Origin: Tenrec ecaudatus
Taxonomy: Eukaryota; Chordata; Mammalia; Afrosoricida; Tenrecidae
Length of the DNA: 64,000 nt
Direction: 5' to 3'
NCBI RefSeq assembly: GCF_050624435.1
Contig: NC_134535.1
Coordinates: forward strand, 121,507,731-121,571,730
The notes under the pieces were generated by a model. The model saw nothing but the letters and a program-made list of their open reading frames with translations. It searched no databases and was not told the origin of the DNA. This document shows positions 38,542 to 48,803 of the stretch, piece after piece (position 1 is the stretch's first letter; every line of letters begins with the position of its first letter). Both the position numbers and the translations under genes were made by a program.

Positions 38542-38949
38542 AGGAAAATATATTTTGGATGGTCTTAGGAACTGAGACACCGCTCCGCTATCTGTCTCCA
38601 GGTGAGTCTGCCCACATACAGATATTCCCACATATGAGGACCCAGCCTGAAGACTGTTACTCATGATACAGCATGCTTCAAGACAAAATTTCATTTATGT
38701 GTAATTAAAAATAAATATTTCACAATATATAACTACATATTATTTTTGAGATCAATCACTATGCTTTATTTATGTTCAATTAAAAACAATGGAAATATAT
38801 CCTGCATATCAAGTCTTTACATTTGAATTCATAACAGTAGCAAAATTACAGTGATGAAGTAGCAATGAAAATAATTTTATAGTTTGGTTCACCACACCAT
38901 GTGGAACTGTGTTAAGTGGTCACTGTGTTAGGCAGGTTGAGAACCAGTG
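38542..38949 (-). mobile_element. SPIN (hAT) non-autonomous DNA transposon
   Basis: Contains ggatggtcttaggaactg, accgctccgctatctgtctc, gatacagcatgcttcaag, ataacagtagcaaaattaca, and ends aggttgagaaccagtg, in the inverted orientation of the copy at 20021. It covers most of the internal region, but its left inverted terminus is worn or missing. SPIN elements are known horizontally transferred hAT transposons in tenrecs, bushbabies, murids, some bats, opossums, anoles and Xenopus. Confidence 0.85.
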
Positions 38950-39019
38950 ACGTACAAAATACCTAGACGCAGCATCATAATTAATGAAAAATTCTATATA
39001 TAACATTGTGAAATTAACT

Positions 39020-39300
39020 TTAAGCAGATGTTAATTCTCCCCCAAATAAATAATTTATGCTGTCAGTGTAGTACCAGTGAAAACCTAACAATGGATATTT
39101 GAAAATTAACAATTCATTCTGGAAATTCAAAGACCCACCATGATTTAAGATAATAAAATTAACAAGCTAGACAACTTGCAACTACCAGCTCTTGAGGCTA
39201 AATATAGCTACAATAATTAAAACAGTTTAGTAATTCTATGAAGATAGAGACTCTGACCAGTGGAACATTACAGAATCCAGAAACAGTCTCATCTGTGTTG
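39020..39300 (+). mobile_element. Old L1 ORF2 fragment
   Basis: Diverged ORF2 text: ttcattctggaaattcaaag, atagctacaataattaaaac, cagtggaacattacagaatc, typical of the stretch before the FNKWCWK region. Confidence 0.55.
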
Positions 39301-39814
39301 TAAGAAAACTGCAAACTGCAGTGAAGTGCAAAGAGGGACAACCTGTCCCCCACTCACAAAGTTAAAGTGTATCTACTACTGAGTATCTATATGGAACCAA
39401 TGATTTTTGATGATGTTCTCAGTATACACTATGATTAACTTCACTTGGATTGTGGATGTAAATGTGTATGACAAGACTACAAAAAGCAGAAGTATAAATA
39501 TCACTATCACCAGTGCGGTGTGTGTGTGTAAATTTGGCTGCATTAAAATGATAAACTGCTCACAATTAGGAGAAGAAAAAGAGAACATAATAAATCTTTA
39601 AAATGAGTATTGAGAAAAAAAGTTTTGAAAATGGGCTAATAAATTTACATCTGTTAGACAGAAAACCTAACAGAAAAAATTTGAGCAAGGTAATTCAATA
39701 GACAATATAACAACATGACTAATAGAAGCATTTTGAATCTCATTACCTAACAGGGAAATGTAAAACAGAAGCGCAATTGCACAGCACTACACACTAGTAG
39801 AGCAACAGCAAAAC

Positions 39815-39993
39815 AAAGGAAGGCCTTTGATGAGATGGTTGACACAGGGGCTGCAAGAATGGGTTCAAACATACGAAATATTGTGCAGGGGTCCGCGCTG
39901 GGCAGTTTCCTTCTGTGGGACATTGGGTTGCTATGAGTCAGAATCAACTTCATGGCACCTAACAGTAACAACAACAACAACAACAACAACAAC
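39815..39993 (+). mobile_element. BovB/RTE 3'-end fragment with (CAA)n tail
   Basis: gatgagatggttgacacagg, gctgcaagaatgggttcaaa, ttgctatgagtcagaatcaa, cacctaacagtaacaacaac and an (ACA)n run to 39993. Confidence 0.78.
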
Positions 39994-39995
39994 AC
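39968..39995. repeat. (ACA)n tail
   Basis: Pure ACA run forming the tail of the BovB fragment. Confidence 0.9.
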
Positions 39996-39999
39996 ATGG

Positions 40000-40215
40000 A
40001 ACAAGAAGCCCTGGTAGTGCAGTAGTGTAAGCATTGGTCTGTTAACCAAAGGTTCGGTAGTTTGAACCCAGTAATTTCTCTATGAGAGACAGGTGAGGCT
40101 GTCTATATCCCCCAAACCTTTTGGTCTCAGAACAGCTATAAAATAATCAAATGCTGTTGTATAGGGATACTAGGAATTGAAAATGATGAGATGGCACTAG
40201 GTTTTTATATATATA
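40000..40215 (+). mobile_element. AfroSINE
   Basis: Directly after a BovB tail: aagccctggtagtgcagtag, ggtctgttaaccaaaggttc, acaggtgaggctgtctatat, gatgagatggcactaggttt. Confidence 0.8.
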
Positions 40216-40319
40216 TATCCAGCTTTATAATGTATAAAAGAGGAAACTGATTAGAAAATTAAAAAATTAGAGTGTATCAATTTATTAAAAATTTTTAATA
40301 CTGTTACTTCAAATTAAAC

Positions 40320-40690
40320 ACTTGAAATTATATTACTATTGAGCTATATTTCATACCCATTATGAAGCCTTCTTGTTAAGGAAGAAGGTAGAACAACTAG
40401 AGATGCTCATACGCTTCTGGGGAAAATCTAATTTGGTGTAACCACTTTGGAAAACGCTATAGCAATAGCTAATATAACTGACCAAATGCATAATCTATGG
40501 TTCATTAATACTCTGCTAGGTATATGTCAATCAGAAATGATTCCGTATGGTTTCCACAATTATGATAGTAGCAACTTGAAACTACATAAATGACCAGCAA
40601 TAACATAATGGACAAACATTTTTTGGTTTATTCTTCACGGAGTCTTTCTTTAACTAGAGAGTAACAATATAAATAAACCATACAAACATA
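40320..40690 (+). mobile_element. Old L1 3' fragment
   Basis: Diverged ORF2-end sequence: tggtgtaaccactttggaaa, gtagcaacttgaaactacat, taatggacaaacattttttg. No open frame. Confidence 0.5.
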
Positions 40691-40959
40691 AAATTTGATG
40701 AAAAGAAGCTTGGTAGCACAATACACACATCCCTATCTATCATCTGTGTAACTATGTATCATGTATCAATCATCTTTCATCCATCTACACATCATCTATT
40801 GCAATATTGTGCCATACGCATGCTATTTTTACCTCGTTTGAGACCATGGTGAGAAGCTGCTGCTTTACTTCTTCCTGAGCTGGAGATTCAATGCATCATG
40901 CAACTACTCTCATTGGGTTCTTATACGACACCCCCACTCTCTATACCTATACTAAGTAT

Positions 40960-41165
40960 GGTGATGTCTAACAAGGAGGGACAACTCCTACACAAGTAAG
41001 GATATGTAGTGATTCAAAATAGCTAATCTCTAGGAATCTGGAAAATATAGCTAATTTCATCCCGCTTGTCACATATAAACTGTCTTTTGCAATATCAGCT
41101 GTTGCTAACCTACCCCAGGAAACAGCCTCTTGAGGGACGCTGTACTCCACAGGGAACGGTGATTG
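40960..41165 (-). repeat. Unclassified interspersed repeat, inverted partner
   Basis: aaactgtcttttgcaatatc, ttgctaacctaccccaggaa, aacagcctcttgagggacgc, tgtactccacagggaacggt; the reverse complement of 38215-38330. Confidence 0.55.
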
Positions 41166-41376
41166 TTATAGAAGCTTTACATTTCTCTCATGATTTGTGT
41201 CTTACCATACATACTTCATGCAACATAGGATGAACATCCCTCCAAATACATGAGCACACCCACAGGATGATATATGAGGGCAAGTCAAAAGGATTGCTAT
41301 TGACATATTTATTTAATAAAGGTTTCTATGACTTCATAGCAAGGCGTTGAAAGACTTATTCTCATATGTTGCTATA

Positions 41377-41384
41377 TCTATCTG

Positions 41385-41449
<65 letters not shown>

Positions 41450-41451
41450 TC
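41377..41451. repeat. (TCTA)n microsatellite
   Basis: About 18 nearly perfect TCTA units. Confidence 0.95.
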
Positions 41452-41499
41452 TGAAAACATCAGAGCATTGGGGACCTTTAGGTTAATGTAGTTGACAGT

Positions 41500-43005
41500 G
41501 GGGAAAAAAGGGTTTTTTTTCCTCTCTAGTACTTTTTCTAGACTTAGATAAGGCCGATTGCTGCACAATGAATTAAACAAAAGCTAGTATTTAAGCCTTG
41601 ATGTAACTGTTGTGGTTATAATTAATTCAGTGAATGATTTTGATTTGGATCATTTAAAAGGCTTTATTAAATCCCATTCAATGTTTTAAGACTTTGTATT
41701 TCTGCTCTTGTTTTAATTTTATTATTTTCAGAGAAAGTATTTCCTCAACTTAGATTTGAAAACATAAAACAAAAGTTGTTATTCAAATCAGTCAACCTAA
41801 TACTGGAACGTTGTATCTTTACTGTAACCTATAAAGCCATTTGGATACACTTAGGACAAAGTATAGGGCTAAATTTATGTACAGTTCATATCAATACATT
41901 GCTACCATGTACAAGGAGGCTTCAAAATCCTATGAAAGTGTTCCATGATCTTTTAATCCTGTTTTTTTTCATGAACTTTTTGAAATCTCCCTGTGTATAG
42001 CAGTTAGGATCTACAAAGTCTATGATAGGAAAAAAATGTGTCAATTGTGCCAACTAGCATATGAATTTTTAGATTTTATTATTTTTTAAGCGCATGGTCT
42101 TTTGATGATTGGCACTTAAAAAAATCTCTAGGGTAATTGCTGAAACTCAAATTTACAATGATCCACAAAAGGTCATTCAAGTTTCATGTTTTATTTTTCT
42201 ATGTGTGGGACCCAATGAAAATATATTGCCACCAGTATGTGCTTTCTGTGGTAATATCTTGTGTCATGTGATGAAGCCACACTGAGGGCCATAACATCTA
42301 TCAACTGTCTCTTTTATCTCAAGCAGAGGTAAAAAGTCAGCAGAGACATCACATCGTTGCTGTGTTCCTCCCCAAGCTTCTCCTCCAGTTGGTGAAAACC
42401 CTGGACATGGATTCAGGCATGGTGGCCAAGGTGAGTGTGGGACTCCTGTCACTAATATCACACAGATGAGGAAGGAAGGATGAAGTGGCAGTCACGTAGT
42501 GAAGCTCTGGGAAACACTGGGAGTTTAAGATTTATAGAAATAATTTATTTTGTGGCTCCACATGAGTCAATTCCTAATGTTAACTTTGCTCTTTAAATGA
42601 AGATGGGGGTCGATCAGAATAAGAATGCAAATGTGCTGTTTTTTGGTTATTCTGAGCTGGTTGTGAAAATGTTTAATTCTTTTATAGACATTGTAAATTT
42701 GGTTTATTTAATTTTTGTCCTAGCTAGGTGTGCTACTTTACAGGTCAAAAATAGGTTATCTAAACTTCAAATTTTCTCATCATGAATTTAAACGTACCTG
42801 GATGAAATAGAATGTTTTGATAATATAAATATATTTTTGTCTAAAGAAATCGAGTTTCATACAGAAAAATATACTACCTGTTTATTTATGAGAGCTAAAC
42901 ATTCAATAGAAAAACTCTAACAAACAAGCAAAAAATAGCTTCCTATAAAAATATGTGAATTGAAAACAAGAGATGTACTATAGTTCAAAGTTGAATTAGA
43001 GAAAA
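41500..43005. other. Unassigned interval left of copy 2
   Basis: Apart from the palindromic element at 41908-41995, I recognise nothing. A GC-richer patch at 42280-42480 has no supported gene. Confidence 0.4.
41908..41995. mobile_element. Short palindromic mariner-type MITE
   Basis: The left arm aggaggcttcaaaatcctat and the right arm catgaactttttgaaatctc-cct are near inverse complements, and together they make an about 85-bp near-palindrome typical of mariner-derived miniature elements in mammals. Confidence 0.65.
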
Positions 43006-44869
43006 TTTATTGAAAAACTAATGGTAGCCAATTTCTATTTTTATATTTTTTTAAAGTATAAAATAATCAAATGGTGAAGTAATAAAATAATCTTCAAGAT
43101 TTCAATCAAGATAATTAATGAGGAAGTATGTTCCGATTCTGTGTATAGAGGCACTAAATTATTCCCTTGTTAAAAAAGGCTTTTTTCTCTTTAAGCACGA
43201 TGTATTTTAGGTCCTCTTAGTAATTTATTTTTATTAATTCACGAACATGCTCAAACATTTAAAATTAATGGTAATTTGACTTTCTGCTATTTATTTTGAT
43301 TATATGAATTTTTTGCATTTGATTACATAAATTCTTTTCCATACATTAGGAATTAATATACACTTAGAGTATAACTTTTGGAAAATAGAGAGATATCAGT
43401 TACTCCCTGTACTGTATTCTATGTTAAGCAATGAAAAAAGAGTTAAGAAATAGATAGAATCTTACTTCACAAGTGAATCTATTTGGGAAGACCCATAGTT
43501 AAGAAAGTATCATATAATTTATGTCCTCATTTCAGTAAAACTCATGGAGTTTCAGGGATGACTTTTGCTTAATCTTATTAAGGTGATAGGGTTTATTAAT
43601 AAAATATAACTATAAAGCCATATGACTTCACTTTTTAAACCCCAGAAATGTTATATTATTAAAGAAGAGCCAATCACACTACACAAATCCAACTGATATT
43701 TATAAGTATTTCAAGAAAGAGTCATATTCTAATAGCCTTTATACATGCAAACATAAAAATATGTATGTTTTTTATTTCTTGCTTTATTTTGGAAATAAGT
43801 CATATCATTCCCTGATTAAAACTGAAATAAACAGTAAGATCATGTATCTTCCTTAACACACAACTTAAAGATAAGGTTGGATTGGCAAGGTGTAATAATA
43901 TTGTCAGGAAGGCAGTTACCTTTTATGCTTTTGCCTTGTGCTCTACATCTGTACAACTAACTCTACTCACAGTTGTGATGTATTTGTAGCAGTTCCAGAC
44001 AGCTTGTATAATAACCCAGAGAAATAAAAGTATCTACCTATCTATCTATCAGCAGGCAATTATTTTCTAGAAACCTCCTGAAGAATTACACTATATCTCA
44101 TTGGTTAGAGTTGAAGCTCATATTTTATTTGTAAAAATCTACCTAGGTGAATTGGATAGTCATTATCAAGTTATTAAAAAATCTGGAGTAGAATGGATGT
44201 TGGGGAATCAATGGATATTAGAGCAACATCAACTAAAGAATTTTAAGGCTTGAGTGAATGCTACTATACATATATATATATATATTTGGTACATAATTAA
44301 AAAATCCCTACTCCATTAATTGAATGATTTTATTTTCTGTTCACCACTAACTTATATAACATCCCTACTCTGATGTGGAGCAACTGCTCGTATTATTTAA
44401 TTAATTGTATCATCTAACCAGTGCATATTATATACTATGAAAAATACTAACTATATACTTAAAGTGGTGAAAACTAGATTAAAAACAAACAAAATAATTT
44501 AGTACAAGGTGGTACATTTTATACCTTGGAGGTCAGTATTACTAATCATCACTTATATTCCTTTTGTTTTGACATGTAGAATTTTGATACTTTATAACCA
44601 TCACATTTTAATCCCAAAATATTACATTTGACATGGTCTAGTTTACATGAAGAAATTGGAAAAACTTTTTTCTTTATAACATATCATCACTCTGTAGCAT
44701 GGCCAGGATGAGAGGTCTCTGCCTCCTACATACAATTGAAGGTTCTTTCAGATAATTTGGGCTTATTTTATTTTATAGGATCCCTAATATTAAAAGATTA
44801 TGAATCTTAGATAAGTAGCATATTTTGAAAAGAGGTTGCACCTTTTATGTCCATTGAAATTTAAGACAA

Positions 44870-45020
44870 ATATGACACAATGACCAAAAGTGGACTCAAA
44901 CATAACAGCTGTGAGGATGGTGCAGGACTGGGTGGTATTTCATCTGTTGACATAAGGTCAGCTCTAAGTTAGAACTTACTCAGCAGCACCTAACAGCAAT
45001 TATAACTGTGTCTTGTTATG
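44870..45020 (+). mobile_element. BovB/RTE 3'-end fragment, copy 2
   Basis: Duplicate of 2280-2430 (gctgtgaggatggtgcagga ... agcagcacctaacagcaatt). Confidence 0.65.
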
Positions 45021-45382
45021 GAGAACATATATGTCTCTATACGTAGTATTGCCTTTTTAGCGCAGTAGTTGGCCAAGAAAAAGACCCTGTTCAATTGAAT
45101 CCAAGTCTTTGTCTTCATTTAAATTATTTAGTTGTTCTTGGAGAGAGTAGTTATTTTATATTTCAGTGCAAGTCTCACTGATATATGTTAACTGGAGATG
45201 AAGGATTATTGTTTTGGATTTATAAATAAAAGTGGTTCCCAGTTTTTCAATGCTTCCAAGGGTACCAATCTCTTCTTAAAGGTGTCTTTAAGTTGAATTC
45301 ATACGTAACTCAAAATAAGCGAAAAGTTTTCTTTTATCCTTAGTTTATCATTTACCTGTAGTCTTCACTTTTGTTCATTTCA

Positions 45383-45578
45383 AGGCGTCCTGGTGGCATT
45401 GTGGTTATGTGTTGGGTTGCTAACCACAGGTTGGCATTTGAAACCACTAGTGTGTACAAAGGAGAAGAGGAGGCTTTGTACTCCTGTAGAGGTACAGCCT
45501 CAGAAACTCCCAGGGGTAATTCTAGCCTGTCCTACTGGGTCACTCTAAGTCGGTAGTGAATCGATGGCAGATGTTTTG
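45383..45578 (+). mobile_element. AfroSINE, copy 2
   Basis: Duplicate of 2803-3013 (ggcgtcctggtggcattgtg ... ctactgggtcactctaagtc). Confidence 0.85.
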
Positions 45579-45789
45579 TTTTTTAATTTCAGTTAAGTGC
45601 ATTTGGAATCCCCGCTGAGTATTTGTGTTTCTCTCACAGATACACTGAAGCAGAGACTACACTTTAATAATACACCCAGGGGACTCTTACAAGTCCTTTT
45701 AAAATGTAGTTTCAAAAGCATTCTGTGACATCTTTTCTGTTGCCATGATGTTGGTGCTGTATCACCAATATTTCAAATACCAGCAGGAT

Positions 45790-47240
45790 GGACAGATTTT
45801 ACTGGGACGTCCACACTAAGATCAGATTTGAAAGAAGGAATATACTTCCCAAGAATCAGTCACTACAAACCTGATGAATAGCATTGGAACGTTTTCTGAT
45901 CTCGTATGGGAAGGTATTTGCTCAGGTTGGGAGTCACTGAAATATAACTAGAGAAGAACTGGCTCCTCGAAGTACCCTAGGTCGTTGTGTATGAGCTGAG
46001 TTTTTCAGCACATTTTGATGCAGTTTTTGTGGTAAAATAAGGTGCCTTGGCTGATATTTAGGTCGGCTTATACTCGAGTATATATGGTAATTTCAAGATC
46101 TTCATTAACACACAAAGCGATACTGAGAGTGAGAAGAAAGAGCTGCAAACGCCCGCTAATAATCAGCATGAAGCATGAATCTAGGAAGCTGATATGTGGT
46201 CAAATGAAATGGAGGGAATAAAGATGGTAAATCTAAGCATTAATGAACGGAAATGTACTGATGTAGGCCATTCAATGTGGGTTTACTATGCTGGGAATGA
46301 CATATTCAAGAGGACTGTTGTTATACCCATTATGGAAAAGAACATTTCAAGATCTATTTAATGTATTCTGTTGAACAGTGATGAAAATATTGAAAAATTC
46401 TACAAACGACTTTCGTCTGAAATTGGTCAAATATGCAATCCAGATTCATGGATAATGATAGGTATTTGTAAGGTGAAAGTGGGAAACAAAGGAAGAATCA
46501 ATCATTAGACAATAACCTTGGTAATGAAAGAAAAGCTGGAAATCTGGTGATAGAATTTTGCTAGACCAATGACTTATTCACAGCAAACACCTTTTTTTCC
46601 CCTTTACAACTGCATAAATTGTGACTATACACACACACACGCACACACACGCACACACACACATGGTGTTTGCCAGACAGAATACATAGCAATTCAATTG
46701 ACTCCCCCTGTGTGAGGAGACGGGGAGGAGCTCGGTATCCTCATCAGAAACAAGGCCAGCTGCGGATTGTCACACAGACCATTAATTGCTCATATGCAAC
46801 TTCAAGTTGAAGATGAAGAAAATCAAAGCAAGTCCATGGGAGCCAAACACAGCCTTGAGTCGATCCTACCTGAATTTGCAGACCATCTCGTAACTGATTT
46901 AATACAGTGAATGCTAACAACTAAGACCAGAGCAGTTGTAGAATGACATCAAGAACATGATACAAGAAGAAAGCCAAAGGACACTGAAAAGACAGGAAAC
47001 AAAGAATCCAACAATGGTTGTGCTAGAGAGGCTCTGAAGGTTGTTTTTGAATGTGGAGTAGCTAAATCAAATGGAAGAAATGACAAATAAACACCTTGAA
47101 CAGAAAACTTCAAAAGAAAGTAAAATATTATAATAAGAAGAACAGAAGTTAGAAAATCAAGAGGGAAGAACACAGTCAGCATAGCTCAAGTTGAAACACC
47201 TCATGGAAGTATACAAGCCTTATATGTGAACTAGGGGAAC
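45790..47240 (+). mobile_element. BovB/RTE LINE fragments in the copy-2-only block
   Basis: Two BovB pieces in the same orientation: an endonuclease-region piece (ctatgctgggaatgacatat, aagaacatttcaagatctat) at about 46140-46560, and a later piece (gaatgacatcaagaacatga, aggctctgaaggttgttttt, aagtaaaatattataataag) at about 46690-47240. They are separated by a CA-repeat. Decayed; the ends are approximate. Confidence 0.75.
46629..46664. repeat. (CA)n microsatellite
   Basis: CA units with two CG interruptions, between two BovB pieces. Confidence 0.9.
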
Positions 47241-47559
47241 GCTTACAGAACATATAATCAGTTTTACCTCAAACAATTCATACACATTTTCTTTCAACTA
47301 ATTCTTTGAAATCCCCTTAAAGTATCACCACTTATCCAAATTTCTCCTTGTGTTTCCTGTATCCATTTCCCTTTCTTTCCTGATCCTCCAATCCTTGTCC
47401 TTGAGTAAATACTGCCCTTTGGATCTTAAATGGTTGATTACTCTAATGGGTGGGGGGATGGGGTAGGGGATGAGTTCAGTTTTAGACATTCAAGGGTTAC
47501 TAAGGGCCATGACCCAGGGAATCCCACCTGGCTCTTATTCAACTGGTAAGTTTCACTTC

Positions 47560-47745
47560 TCACTGCTATTGAGCCAATTCTGACACATAGCAAGCCTAAA
47601 GGATTGGGCAGAACTGCACCTGCTACTATCGACAGAAGCAGAACGCCCCTCGGGTGGTTTTAAAGTGGTGGTTGAAGGTTCTCAGCTCAACACATAACCA
47701 CCATGACAGCAGAACTCCTGAATGGCAAGCCCCGTCGCTTTCTCT
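47560..47745 (-). mobile_element. AfroSINE (antisense), copy 2
   Basis: Duplicate of 3275-3465. Confidence 0.75.
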
Positions 47746-48703
47746 CTTTCTTCTTATTGTCTTAAAATGAATAAATATTATTGACAAGAAAAGATTCATC
47801 TGGTAATATATGGAACATAAATGTCACAGAAAAATTCCCATTTAATAATGATACATGTATAGTTCCTGAAGCATGTCATTGTTTTCCAAGATCTTGTACA
47901 AATTGCTAGTGACATTTATTAACGTAAAGTAATTGTATTTTAAGACAAATATTTGGGGAAAAAGCCTAGTCTATTATAATTCTGTTTTGTTCCCCTCCCC
48001 CCCACACACTCTCCCCAGGACCATCTAATATGATCCCTTTAAGGCTTCGTGTTAGTGGTAGCTGGGAACCATCCAGTTTTTCTCATCTCTGGGTTGTGAC
48101 GTCCATTCGTACATTGGACTAATCATTTCCATTAGTAAATGCACCTTATCTGTCTACTTAGAAATCTTTAAGACTTCATTTGCTCCTCACTGAAGTAGGA
48201 TGTAGAACACTGCACAAGGATTATTTCAGGTGTCAAAGAGAAAAAATCTAATTTTGAAGACAGAGGTGTGCTTCACACCCACCATGCTTTCATATTCAGG
48301 TGTAAGTTGGACTATGAAAATATGTAGATCAGAGAATAATTTATGCTTTGGACTATGGTTTTCCAAGAGAAGGTATATATTTGGATTATTTGTATGAAAT
48401 GTATTAATTGAAAAAAATCAACCATTAGGCAACTATTTGCCAACAGTCTAGAAACTTGCAATAAGGTCTCCGGCCAGTGCATGACTTTTTTTGTAAGGTA
48501 TTACACAGAGAATTTAAAGATAAAAAAATACTTTTAAAAATCTGATTGAACCAATGAAATAATTTTAAGTCCCCTATTGTATACTGTTGCACTCATCTCT
48601 CATGGAAATCTTTCAAGTACATCATCACCAAAGTTCCCCTTTTCCATTGAGTTATGCTTTATGAAGTATTTCAGAGCAATCTCTTTGTGGTCTCTGCTTG
48701 TAG

Positions 48704-48803
48704 CCCCCCAGAAAGAGTCAAGATAAAGTGGTGTGCTCAGAGCTGAAATTACCTCATTCAAAGAAACAAAAAGGGAAATCACATCCAGCTCCAAAGAGAA
48801 AAG
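48704..48803 (+). CDS. KLR copy 2, cytoplasmic exon with lost ITIM tyrosine
   Basis: Duplicate of 4423-4522, same length and same splice sites (acceptor tgcttgtag, donor AAAAG|gtaag). It reads ...SQDKVVCSELKLPHSKKQ...; the ITIM Tyr codon TAC is TGC here (48734-48736). The AAG in place of the expected start ATG is shared with copy 1. Confidence 0.6.
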
